Positions 6,950 through 15,338 of a stretch of 64,000 nucleotides of DNA are shown in pieces. The first letter of the stretch is position 1; every line of letters starts with the position of its first letter. The notes under the pieces are model-generated. The model worked only from the letters and a program-made list of their open reading frames with translations. It did not search any database and was not told the DNA's origin. The position numbers and the translations under genes are program-made. This stretch comes from JABCYV01 sp035512155 (lineage in GTDB: Bacteria; Acidobacteriota; Terriglobia; Terriglobales; Acidobacteriaceae), in NCBI GenBank assembly GCA_035512155.1, contig DATKEN010000159.1:1-64000 (forward strand). The letters are read 5' to 3'.

Positions 6950-8830
6950 GACGATCGAACTCAGTACATCCTTGGCGGATTCCTCCCGCACCAGATGCGG
7001 ATATTTGTCTCCTCCGTGGTAATCGATCTGGTAGGTCTTGTAATAGTCTGAGTTCTCAATCAGTAGTTCGAGCGGAGCCGAAGTATTCTTCCCGGCTCGC
7101 AGGGCGTCATGCCATACGTCGAGCGAGAACCGGCGCCCGTTGACTGCGACCACCCGCATGCCCGGGCCGATGCCCACGTTTGCGCCTGGCATTCCTTCGA
7201 CAATATCTACGATCTCGCCGTCATCCTTCAGCAGAAGGCCGATTGAATATTCCGCATTGATCTCCCGCTGCTCAATCTCCCAGGCACGCATACGGTCGGA
7301 TTGATTCTGGTCATACACCAGTTTCCAACCGCTGGCTTCGATCCCGGCGAGCGGCGCTCCTGGTCCATGACTGGTCAGTCGCTCCGTCCAGAAACCGCGC
7401 CAGTCGTAGGGAGCAACCTGGTTGAGAGTGTTGGCGACATCGTCGAAGGTATAGGTTTTCACTTGCGGCGGTTCGGCCGGACCTCCGTGAAAAATATGGC
7501 AAAAGTCATCGATGGACTTCTTGCCATTGGTCTGTTGCCGGATGATCGTGTCCGCCCACAACCAGTTCAGTTCATCCTCCTCGTAGTAGTCGAGGGGGCG
7601 GCGCCACGATTCCCACTCATGCGGCGCTTCCTGCATACTTGGAACGCCATCCGCTGTGTCCTGCAAGTCGCGCCACGTGCGTCCGGAACGATGATCGAGT
7701 TCTGCCGCGTTCATAGCCAGGGCGTCGCGGAAGTGCTCCGGGCTGGCCAGCCCGCTGCGTGCGCTCAGAATTTCTCCCAAGTATTCCGTCAATCCCTCGT
7801 ATACCCAGAGCAAATCTGTTTGCATGGGTTTTTCATAGTCCGGTGTGGCGAGGTCGGCCGGCCGTCTGAATTTGCCGTTCCAGGAGTGGACGAACTCATG
7901 CGGCAACAATCCAGCCGACAACATCCGCAAGTCCGGATCCACCAGCGCCCGCTCCGGGCGCCGGCTGTCGTTCGATTCATGGTGCTCAAGGCCGAAGTGC
8001 GCCACATGGTCGCTCAGGCTGTAAAGGAAGTAGTACTCCCGATAATGATGGGTGCCAAACAACTCTTGCGCTTGCGTGACCAGATCCTTGTAGTGGTCTA
8101 AAACTTCAGCCGGAGCATCAAGAGCCGTCGCGCTGTCGGCGGCAATGTCCATTTCGTGATGAGGATTCTCACCCAGTGCCACCACCCGCATAAACTCCCC
8201 GGTGTTCACGGGCGAGTCCACCAATGTGGTCAGGGACACGGGTTTAAACGTAATTTGCGGCGGACTGTTGCGCTGCTCTGCGGGTTGCGTGGCAATCGGC
8301 AGCGCGGTGCCGAACTTCCACCCTGCGGGTAGCCGCAGGCTGGCCTCGTAGATCAATTCATCTGACTTCCATCCCGCCGGGTAGAGGAGCATCGTGTTCC
8401 AGTTGATGATCGCCAGCTTGTCGGTGGCTGAAGGACCTGCGGTGTACTTCCCCCCGGCAGTTGGAGGCGAAGCAAAATCCAATGATGCCTCCACGCTCGC
8501 AGCGCCCGCCGGCACCTCGACGTGGATGGTCCAACCATCTAACAAATCCCGCCGCCATTTCAGAATTTGGCCGTTGGCGGTGAATTTGAGGCCCGTCAAC
8601 TCCTCGATCGGCCCCGTTGGCCCGTGTTCACCAGGAATCCACTTGGGATAGTAAAGAGTGAGCGTGCCTGGACTGGCCGGAATCGTCATGCGGGCGTGAA
8701 ACATTTTGCGGGGAGCCTGCGTCGCATCCAGCTCTAGAGTGATATGGGGAGGGTTTGCGGCAAGAAGCAAGCTGGACAGGACTATGAGGAGACATACCAG
8801 ACCGGAAACTCGGCGGGCGAGAACAATCAT
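6938..8830 (-). CDS. M61-family glycyl-type metallopeptidase, exported
   Basis: Exported zinc aminopeptidase of the M61 family. After a signal peptide (residues 1-25, ending LLLAANPP) come the beta-rich N-terminal domain, the gluzincin catalytic domain with HEFVHSWN (311-318) and the downstream ligand motif YEGLTEY (345-351), and a C-terminal PDZ-like domain (IVDIVEGMPGANVGIGPGMR). The ATG at 8830 is chosen because AAAGGAG lies 7 bases upstream and the protein then opens with the signal peptide; the frame is open further to 8992 but would overlap tmk and bury the signal. It likely works in the periplasm on peptides with small N-terminal residues. Confidence 0.9.
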   Translation of the reverse strand: MIVLARRVSGLVCLLIVLSSLLLAANPPHITLELDATQAPRKMFHARMTIPASPGTLTLYYPKWIPGEHGPTGPIEELTGLKFTANGQILKWRRDLLDGWTIHVEVPAGAASVEASLDFASPPTAGGKYTAGPSATDKLAIINWNTMLLYPAGWKSDELIYEASLRLPAGWKFGTALPIATQPAEQRNSPPQITFKPVSLTTLVDSPVNTGEFMRVVALGENPHHEMDIAADSATALDAPAEVLDHYKDLVTQAQELFGTHHYREYYFLYSLSDHVAHFGLEHHESNDSRRPERALVDPDLRMLSAGLLPHEFVHSWNGKFRRPADLATPDYEKPMQTDLLWVYEGLTEYLGEILSARSGLASPEHFRDALAMNAAELDHRSGRTWRDLQDTADGVPSMQEAPHEWESWRRPLDYYEEDELNWLWADTIIRQQTNGKKSIDDFCHIFHGGPAEPPQVKTYTFDDVANTLNQVAPYDWRGFWTERLTSHGPGAPLAGIEASGWKLVYDQNQSDRMRAWEIEQREINAEYSIGLLLKDDGEIVDIVEGMPGANVGIGPGMRVVAVNGRRFSLDVWHDALRAGKNTSAPLELLIENSDYYKTYQIDYHGGDKYPHLVREESAKDVLSSIVKPR

Positions 8831-8985
8831 GAACACGCTCCTTTTATGGCTACTAGAGTAAGAATCAATCAAGGGCAGAGAATATAGCAGAAGACAAGCC
8901 AAGCCCGAAGAACAGATCAGCGATTGACCTTCGTGTGTTTGGTCCTTGATCCTACCTGCCGACTTCCGAATGCTATGATTCTCTC

Positions 8986-9675
8986 TTGCCACCTCATGCT
9001 CATCGCGGAAAGTTCATCACTGTGGAAGGCCTGGATGGTTGCGGCAAGAGCACGCAACTGGAAAAGCTCGCCAAGGTGCTGAGAGCCCATGACTTTTCCG
9101 TGGTGGTTACGCGCGAGCCGGGTGGAACAGCCGTGGGAGAAAAAATCCGAGACGTTCTGCTCGACACCGGGACCTCCGGCCTGTCCCCGCTGGCTGAGCT
9201 GGCTTTGATGTTCGCCTCGCGCGCACAGCACATTGCAGAAGTCATTCAGCCCGCGCTCGCCGAAGGGCGCGTGGTGCTCTGCGACCGCTTCACCGACTCG
9301 ACGGAAGCCTATCAAGGCGGTGGTCGCAAACTCGGCAGCCGGCCGGTGCTGGAGTTACACCGGATCTTGTGCGGAGATCTGAAACCTGATTTGACGATTC
9401 TGATGGAGTCCGATGTTGCCGCCAGCGTGGAACGCGCCCGGCGCCGCAACAACACACGTGCCGGCCGAAATGGACACGGGAAAACCGATGAGAACCGCTT
9501 TGAGCAGGAAAGCCGGGCCTTTTTTGTCCGGGTTCGACGCGCTTACTTGGCAATCGCTACCCGCGAGCCGCAAAGGGTCGTCGTAGTAAATGCACGCGGG
9601 ACCGCTGGGGAAACTCACGCGCGGATTCTGGAAATTGTACGGCAACGATTGAAACTGGCAGCGAAAACGGCATGA
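8986..9675 (+). CDS. tmk: Thymidylate kinase
   Basis: Phosphorylates dTMP to dTDP. The P-loop is GLDGCGKS at 15-22, followed by TREPGGT and the CDRFTDSTEAYQGGG substrate region; the LID is a basic RARRRNNTRAGR-type stretch, extended compared with E. coli. The start is TTG at 8986 (protein begins PPHAHRGKFITVEG); no closer ATG is available before the P-loop. Length 229 is slightly long. It is followed 80 bases later by holB, the common tmk-holB order. Confidence 0.95.
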   Translation: MPPHAHRGKFITVEGLDGCGKSTQLEKLAKVLRAHDFSVVVTREPGGTAVGEKIRDVLLDTGTSGLSPLAELALMFASRAQHIAEVIQPALAEGRVVLCDRFTDSTEAYQGGGRKLGSRPVLELHRILCGDLKPDLTILMESDVAASVERARRRNNTRAGRNGHGKTDENRFEQESRAFFVRVRRAYLAIATREPQRVVVVNARGTAGETHARILEIVRQRLKLAAKTA

Positions 9676-9755
9676 ATTAAAGTCGAGTTCCGATTTCCCT
9701 CTGTTGCGCGGCCGCTCCGGAGAGTACTCAAACGGCGCCGCTGTGAGAAAGCATA

Positions 9756-10856
9756 ATGGGATTTGCTGACTTCCAGGGTAACTCCGAGGTAGTCCATCGC
9801 TTGCGCGAAATGCTGGCGCGCAATCGCTTTCCTCAAGCGGTGATCGTTGCTGGTCCCGCTGGCTCGGGCAAATACACGCTCGCGTTGATGCTGGCCAAAG
9901 CGATGAATTGCCTTTCACCCGTCTTCGCGGATGGCCTGCCTGATTTCTGTGGAAAGTGCTCAAACTGCGTTCGCATAGCGCAGTCCGAGGATCTGCAAGC
10001 CGGCTTCAGTGAGGCCGTCGAAGCCCGCGAGAACCTGCGCGATACCGACAAGAAAGAAACGCGAATTTTTGTACAGACGCACCCTGACGTGCTGGTGATT
10101 CCGCCCGATCCGCCGCAGATGATGATCAAGGTGGACCAGGTAAGACGCGTGATTGAGACCATTTACTACCGGCCCGGTGACGCGAAGGAGCGAGTCTACA
10201 TCTTTACTGATTCTGCATTCATGAAAGAAGCGGCCAATTCCCTGCTGAAGGTACTTGAAGAGCCGCCCGAGTTTGCCACCATATTTCTGCTGACTGAGAA
10301 TGCTGGTGAATTACTGCCCACGATTCGTTCGCGTTCCATGACAGTTTCGTTAGCTGCTTTGCCCCCGGAGGAGATCGAAAAGTATCTGGCGAAGCATCGT
10401 CCGGACTGGAATGTGAAACAGCGCGCGCTGGCAGCTCGTCTTTCCGAAGGCGCCGTCGGACGCGCCTGCAACTTCGATCTTAACGCCTACACCGCCGCCC
10501 GCTCCCAGGCCCTGACCATTCTCAATTCGGCTCTACGGAGTACCGACCACAGCGAGCTGTTTAAAGTAACTGAAACCTTTCGTGCGGGTGCCGAGGGCCG
10601 CGAAAAGACGGCGAATCTGCTGCGCACGCTGTATGCGCTTCTGCAAGACCTAATGTTCCTCAGTTCCGGCGTGCCAGAATTGGTCCACAACACAGACATC
10701 CTAGGTGAATTGAAAAGGCTGTCCGGATTGTCAGACTTCGCCTGGATCGCCTTCGCCGCCGACCGTCTGAACGATGTCGAGCGCGGCATGCGCCGCAACT
10801 TGTTGCGGTCTCTTTCGCTCGATGCCTTTGCGACAGCGCTGGAAAAAAGCAGTTAA
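9756..10856 (+). CDS. holB: DNA polymerase III subunit delta' (HolB)
   Basis: Clamp-loader subunit. The AAA+ domain has GPAGSGKY at 33-40, zinc cysteines C52, C65, C68 and C71, and the FMKEAANSLLKVLEEPP block that is highly characteristic, followed by TIRSRS (sensor 1 region). The P-loop has Tyr where Ser/Thr is normal, consistent with a delta' subunit that does not hydrolyse ATP. About 35 residues between the zinc site and HPDVLVI are an insertion rich in charged residues. It lies directly after tmk. Confidence 0.92.
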   Translation: MGFADFQGNSEVVHRLREMLARNRFPQAVIVAGPAGSGKYTLALMLAKAMNCLSPVFADGLPDFCGKCSNCVRIAQSEDLQAGFSEAVEARENLRDTDKKETRIFVQTHPDVLVIPPDPPQMMIKVDQVRRVIETIYYRPGDAKERVYIFTDSAFMKEAANSLLKVLEEPPEFATIFLLTENAGELLPTIRSRSMTVSLAALPPEEIEKYLAKHRPDWNVKQRALAARLSEGAVGRACNFDLNAYTAARSQALTILNSALRSTDHSELFKVTETFRAGAEGREKTANLLRTLYALLQDLMFLSSGVPELVHNTDILGELKRLSGLSDFAWIAFAADRLNDVERGMRRNLLRSLSLDAFATALEKSS

Positions 10857-11041
10857 GTTTCATCATTTGCAGGAACCCACTAAGGACCAACCTCTAACCG
10901 CTTCTTTCAGCGGAACTTGAGCATTGTCAGACTCCAGTTCCCTGTGCTACGGTAAGAGAAATTTCACGCCTTCAGTACCCACAATCACAGCAGCGCCGTG
11001 TTGTGGCCCGCGAGAAAAAGCGTGTCGAACGGGGTAATGCC

Positions 11042-11455
11042 ATGAAAGATGCGATTGATTCCGTTCCAGCCGAGCGGCCCGTCGAATCGGAAAGCTTCTC
11101 CAACCGCAAACTGATCCGGCCGTCTTTGAATCACACTGAGCATCATCACGCCCAGCCGTCAATTGTCGAACGCCGCGACCGGCCGGAGCGCGGCGAGCGA
11201 AGCGATCGTGGCGGTGCAGGCCGCAAAAACGCGCCTCCCGAGCAAACCAACGCGGAAAACTTCTACTATCAGAAGCAAATGCAATCCAAGACTCCCATGG
11301 TCATCGTGTTGCGAGATGGCGAGGAAATCCGCGGGACCATCGAGTGGTATGACAAGACCTGCTTGAAACTCAACCGCAACGGCCAGCCCAATCTGATGAT
11401 CTACAAGCCTTCCATCAAGTACATGTACAAAGAAGGGGAAAACAGCAGGAAGTAA
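11042..11455 (+). CDS. hfq: Hfq-like RNA chaperone with long N-terminal extension
   Basis: The last 65 residues are an Hfq/Sm fold: NFYYQKQMQSKTPMVIVLRD gives Sm1, and MIYKPSIKYMY gives Sm2, where typical Hfq has YKHAISTV. The family mediates small RNA-mRNA pairing. The upstream 70 residues are polar and low-complexity, rich in Arg, Glu and His, and probably disordered; usual Hfq begins directly at the Sm domain. The ATG at 11042 is preferred; a GTG at 11003 would add 13 residues. The gene is followed by an imperfect hairpin at 11455-11477 without a T-run, then the HU promoter. Confidence 0.85.
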   Translation: MKDAIDSVPAERPVESESFSNRKLIRPSLNHTEHHHAQPSIVERRDRPERGERSDRGGAGRKNAPPEQTNAENFYYQKQMQSKTPMVIVLRDGEEIRGTIEWYDKTCLKLNRNGQPNLMIYKPSIKYMYKEGENSRK

Positions 11456-11506
11456 GCCTCAGTCGTTTCGCGAGGCTCTCTCAGTTTCCTTTCGCGGGAC
11501 CTCCCG

Positions 11507-11535
11507 TTGACAATCTCACATATCTCCCTTAGCAT
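11507..11535 (+). promoter_or_regulatory. Sigma-70-type promoter of the HU gene
   Basis: TTGACA at 11507-11512 and TAGCAT at 11530-11535 are separated by exactly 17 bases. Transcription would begin near 11542, leaving about 40 bases to the GTG start of the HU gene. Confidence 0.6.
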
Positions 11536-11581
11536 CAACCACTTGGTGCACTTGCTGTGACTCCGCCGCTGGGAGCCGCCC

Positions 11582-11851
11582 GTGATCAAGCTCGACATCA
11601 TCAACGAAGTAGTCAACAAGACCGGCATCACCAAGACCAAGGCCGAACTGGCCGTGGAAACGGTGTTCGAGAGTATGAAGCGCTCGCTGGCCAAGGGCGA
11701 TCGCATTGAACTGCGGGGCTTTGGCGTGTTCAACGTCCGGCCACGCAAGACCGGCATCGGGCGCAACCCCCGCACGGGGGCGGAAGTTTCCATCCCGCCC
11801 GGTAAGGCGGTGCGCTTCAAACCGGGCAAGGAGTTGCAGTCGATCGACTGA
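11582..11851 (+). CDS. HU/IHF-family DNA-binding protein
   Basis: Nucleoid protein of 89 residues that bends DNA as a dimer. The sequence has the HU helix pair, the GFGVFNVRPRK turn and the arm region GRNPRTGAEVSIPPGKAVRF with the intercalating proline. The segment VETVFESMKRSLAKGDRIEL resembles the IHF/HU branch in general and does not allow HU to be told from IHF with certainty. The start is GTG at 11582 with GGGAG just upstream and a well-formed promoter at 11507-11535. Length is normal. Confidence 0.95.
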   Translation: MIKLDIINEVVNKTGITKTKAELAVETVFESMKRSLAKGDRIELRGFGVFNVRPRKTGIGRNPRTGAEVSIPPGKAVRFKPGKELQSID

Positions 11852-11929
11852 TGTTACGTGGGCGCGATAGCTCGACGTGGCCGAAAGCGACCCGCCCGTG
11901 TTGAGGATGGCCCGCCGGCGGAATTCCAG

Positions 11930-12961
11930 ATGTCTGAACTTACTCCCCCATTTTCTTCGACTACCGAGTACTACCGGCCGCTTGAGGTGTTGGTTGTCCC
12001 TCCATTGAAGCAGCGTTACTGGCTCCACTTGCTTCTTTTTCTGGCGACGATCTTCACCACGCTCGTAGTGGGCGCGCGCATGCAGTTTAACTTCCAGCAC
12101 AATTTGCCCACGCTCTATATCGGTGACAGCGGACTGGACATCTTTCCCTTGAGTTGGGCATTGCACCCCGCGCATCTCGCGCTGGGGATTCCTTTCTCTT
12201 TTAGTCTGATGCTGATTCTCCTGGCGCACGAGATGGGACACTACCTCTATTGCCGTCACTATGGCGTAGCAGCGACCCTGCCCTTCTTCATTCCATTTCC
12301 CACGCTGATTGGGACTCTGGGGGCGTTCATTCGTATTCGGTCGCCCATTCGTTCGCGCTCCGTGCTCTTCGATATCGGAATTGCCGGGCCGATTGCTGGA
12401 TTCCTGGTTGCGCTGCCGGTGCTGGTGCTGGCCCTGGGATTTTCTAAGCCTTTGGCGGCAGCGTCGTACCTACCCGATTCTGCTTTTGTGCCGGGCTTTC
12501 CGCTGATTTTCAAACTCGTGCGGAATATGCTTGCGGGTGCAGGTCTCGCCGGCAGCATCTCCCATTTGCCTTTCGATCAGATATGCCTGCACCCTACAGC
12601 AATGGCGGCGTGGGTAGGTATGTTCGCCACTGCGCTAAATCTTCTCCCCGGCGGCCAGCTCGACGGCGGACACATCGTTTTCGCTCTCGCGCCTCGTGCA
12701 CACAGAATGATCTCGCGTCTGACCATACTCGCGCTGATTCCGATGGGGATTTATTTCTGGTCAGGCTGGCTGATCTGGGCAGTTCTCCTTCGCATCAGCG
12801 GTATGCGGCACCCAATGGTAGAGGAATGGATCGGAATCAGCACGGGCCGGCGCTGGCTCGCGGTCTTGGGATTGCTTATGCTGACTCTCACCCTAACACC
12901 GGCACCCTTCGGACATTTCTCGTTAGTCGAGGCGGTTCGCCAGTTACGCACAGGACGATAG
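11930..12961 (+). CDS. Site-2 protease family (M50) intramembrane metalloprotease
   Basis: Polytopic membrane protein with the M50 zinc motif HEMGH in an early helix and the third-ligand motif LNLLPGGQLDGGH later, the arrangement of site-2 proteases. Such enzymes cut membrane-anchored regulators inside the bilayer. Between them lie further helices and an FFIPFP loop typical of the branch resembling plant EGY and cyanobacterial S2P. No PDZ domain is seen. ATG at 11930 is chosen; an in-frame GTG at 11858, six bases after the HU stop, would add 24 basic, poorly protein-like residues. The substrate is unknown; no anti-sigma factor lies nearby. Confidence 0.85.
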   Translation: MSELTPPFSSTTEYYRPLEVLVVPPLKQRYWLHLLLFLATIFTTLVVGARMQFNFQHNLPTLYIGDSGLDIFPLSWALHPAHLALGIPFSFSLMLILLAHEMGHYLYCRHYGVAATLPFFIPFPTLIGTLGAFIRIRSPIRSRSVLFDIGIAGPIAGFLVALPVLVLALGFSKPLAAASYLPDSAFVPGFPLIFKLVRNMLAGAGLAGSISHLPFDQICLHPTAMAAWVGMFATALNLLPGGQLDGGHIVFALAPRAHRMISRLTILALIPMGIYFWSGWLIWAVLLRISGMRHPMVEEWIGISTGRRWLAVLGLLMLTLTLTPAPFGHFSLVEAVRQLRTGR

Positions 12962-12975
12962 AAGGATTCCCACGC

Positions 12976-14337
12976 TTAATCTTCAAAGACTCTCGCGGTA
13001 ACCTCCTGGGACGGCTCACCGCCAGCAGCTTCTTGGGCCACAATCAACTTTCGCGCTTCGACTCTAATTTTGGGCAGGTGCCGGCCAAACCACGCTGCGC
13101 CTCCGATACAAGCTACTGCGCCTACGGAGACCGTGATCGGCGCTCCTAGTCGATCGGCTAACGCACCGCCGAACAGTGCTCCAAACGGTGCCATGCCCAT
13201 AAACATCATGGAGTAAACCGCCATGACCCGGCCGCGCAAATGGTCGGGCACCATCGCTTGGATCAATGTGTTAGACGATGACATTTGCAGCATCATGAAA
13301 AAGCCCACTGGCAGGAGGAGGGCCGCCGAGAGCCAGAAATAACGCGACAGCGAAAACAGAACCAGGCTCACTCCAAATCCGCCGCAGGAAAACGCCACCC
13401 AGCGTCCCAATCCCCGTACTCCACTGCGAGTGGCCAGCGTCAGTGCTCCCACCAGAGCTCCTACACCAGTTGCGCCCATCAAGATACCTAAGCCTCGGGC
13501 TCCCCCATGCAGAATTTTGTCGGCGAACACCGGCATCAGGACGGTGTAGGGCATGGCGACCAGACTGACCAGCCCAAGTAACAGCAGAATCGCGCGAATC
13601 GGCGCCGTGTGGCGCACAAAACGGAAACCTTCAATAATGTGCGCCAGCGGCGAGCCACTCGACCTCCGATACGAGCGCGGTGGCACCCGCATCATGAGCA
13701 GTCCGATGATCACTGCGATGTAGCTCACTGCATTAGCGAAAAAACACCAGCCTTCGCCAATCTTCGCTACCAGGATTCCTGCAATCGCCGGACCTATAAT
13801 CCGCGCTCCGTTGAACATGGATGAGTTCAAGGCAATGGCGTTCATCAAATCTTCTTTGCCCACCATGTCCACCAGGAACGCCTGCCTTCCGGGAATATCA
13901 AAGGCATTGACGACTCCCAGCAATCCAGCCAGAACGAAGATTTGCCACACCTGGATGAGTCTGCTGAGCGTCAACACCGCGAGTATGAAAGCCAGGATCA
14001 TCGATGCAATCTGGGTGCCGATTATGACCCGCTGCCGGTTACAGCGGTCGGCTACTATGCCGCCGATTGGGGCCACCAGGAACACCGGAATCTGGCTGGC
14101 GAATCCGACTGAGCCCAGCAGCAGCGCAGAACCGGTCAGGCGGTACACTAGCCAGGACTGGGCAACGCTCTGCATCCACGTCCCGATCAGGGAGATCAAT
14201 TGTCCGGCAAAGAAGAGCTGGAAGTTGCGATGTCGGAGCGCACGCAAGGTGGGGGGCAATCTGCCATTTTCCGTCGCAGCATTGAGGCTAGACGGCGCCC
14301 TATCAACAGCGGATTTCGAAATGGCTGAGTCGGTCAC
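12976..14337 (-). CDS. MFS transporter (MFS_3/EntS-like)
   Basis: Major-facilitator exporter of 453 residues with about 12 membrane helices. The start LRHRNFQLFFAGQLISLIGT, the loop IVADRCNRQRVI and the mid-protein DHLRGRVMAVYSM are typical of the MFS_3 (transmembrane secretion effector) branch, whose members export siderophores or drugs. No siderophore genes are near, so the substrate is unknown. The 30 N-terminal residues are soluble. It is convergent with the S2P gene. Confidence 0.88.
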   Translation of the reverse strand: MTDSAISKSAVDRAPSSLNAATENGRLPPTLRALRHRNFQLFFAGQLISLIGTWMQSVAQSWLVYRLTGSALLLGSVGFASQIPVFLVAPIGGIVADRCNRQRVIIGTQIASMILAFILAVLTLSRLIQVWQIFVLAGLLGVVNAFDIPGRQAFLVDMVGKEDLMNAIALNSSMFNGARIIGPAIAGILVAKIGEGWCFFANAVSYIAVIIGLLMMRVPPRSYRRSSGSPLAHIIEGFRFVRHTAPIRAILLLLGLVSLVAMPYTVLMPVFADKILHGGARGLGILMGATGVGALVGALTLATRSGVRGLGRWVAFSCGGFGVSLVLFSLSRYFWLSAALLLPVGFFMMLQMSSSNTLIQAMVPDHLRGRVMAVYSMMFMGMAPFGALFGGALADRLGAPITVSVGAVACIGGAAWFGRHLPKIRVEARKLIVAQEAAGGEPSQEVTARVFED

Positions 14338-14575
14338 TTCAGTCCGTAAATTTTGGATGCCGAAGAGCGGTCGCTCGACGGGTTACGTTCCCAAAATCGA
14401 CCGTGCTCGCCTTCGCCACCAATTTAGAACTTCCTAGCAGCCGCGAGCTGGAGTAAAGTAGGCAGACAGCAATCGGTCGGGGCACAGTTCGTTGCCCTAC
14501 GGCCAGTATAGCGGCAACAACGATTGTGGAATTCCTGAGAAGTTTCGCGTCGCCACGCCATCGATGGGAGAAGCC

Positions 14576-15019
14576 ATGAGCACTGATCCGGTTCATCTGG
14601 AGCGCCGCGCCGCCCAACGCTTTGCCCTTCATCTCCCCGTTTTCCTGCGCTTGCCCCGCAGTGCGCGCGAAGCCTCTGCTTTCACCCAGGATTTAAGTGC
14701 GCGCGGCGCATTGTTGTACACCGATCTGCCCTTGTCTGTCGGTGAAGCCATAGAATTGACCCTAGTGATGCCGTCCCAAATTACGTTGGGCGAGGATATG
14801 CGCGTCCGTTGCTCCGGCACAGTCAAGCGTGTGATTCAGCCCGTGGCAGGGAACACGTTCGGGGTGGCTGTCTATTTGGAAGCTTACGAGTACCTGCCTG
14901 CAGCCGAGACCGCGGGGGAGGCTTCGGCAAGTTTCGCCAGGATCTCCGCTTTGCACCAGCAAAACCGGGAAGAGAAGACTGCAGAGGAACTCGATCGCCG
15001 GATTGCTGCGCTGCGTTAG
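14576..15019 (+). CDS. Single-domain PilZ protein
   Basis: A 147-residue protein, mostly one PilZ domain: ERRAAQRFALHLPVFLRL near residue 9 supplies an RxxxR-like element, DLSARG matches (D/N)xSxxG, and strands continue to GVAVYLEAYEYL. A charged helix (NREEKTAEELDRRIAALR) ends the protein. It should bind cyclic di-GMP in the cytoplasm. ATG at 14576 is preferred because GGGAG lies 5 bases upstream; the frame is open back to 14492. It is followed by a 320-base gap and the CpaE-like gene. Confidence 0.8.
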   Translation: MSTDPVHLERRAAQRFALHLPVFLRLPRSAREASAFTQDLSARGALLYTDLPLSVGEAIELTLVMPSQITLGEDMRVRCSGTVKRVIQPVAGNTFGVAVYLEAYEYLPAAETAGEASASFARISALHQQNREEKTAEELDRRIAALR

Positions 15020-15338
15020 TTTGGTGGAAATAAATTCGGGGCTTTCGAGATGAAATCCTGCGGACTGCCCGCGGGTTAAGCACTTTCCCGGTTTTCCTCC
15101 TTTTAAATCCGGTTGATTTTGCTTAGAATGCTAGTTCGCGGCGGGGTTCCTCTTCTTCAGGAACACCGCTAGTGTAGAGGTCCGGTGGTTTCCACTTAGT
15201 CATCGAGATCGAGATTACAGCGCTTGCAAGGGAGCAACTTGTGGTTAACGTGTTCACCCAGGGTTACCGAAGTCATTTGGCGCGATCGTCATCACTCCAT
15301 AACATGCTGATACCGGACATTAGAGTGAGGCCCCGGCC
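15020..15338 (+). promoter_or_regulatory. Gene-free leader of the CpaE-like gene with a hairpin
   Basis: No gene is seen here. TTTAAA at 15102-15107 and TAGAAT at 15124-15129 are 16 bases apart and could be a promoter. Just downstream, 15141-15151 and 15159-15169 pair as GCGG-G-GTTCCT with AGGAAC-A-CCGC around a 7-base loop. A transcript from this promoter would carry that hairpin at its 5' end and a leader of about 200 bases. No known riboswitch is recognised. Confidence 0.35.

Noticed and set aside
7301..8101. 266-codon plus-strand frame inside the M61 gene
   Set aside because: It lies opposite the conserved catalytic and PDZ coding sequence; shadow of a real gene, no protein-like motifs.
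11455..11477. Terminator after the Hfq-like gene
   Set aside because: AGCCTC/GAGGCT pair but the loop is 11 bases and no T-run follows; may be weak or non-functional.
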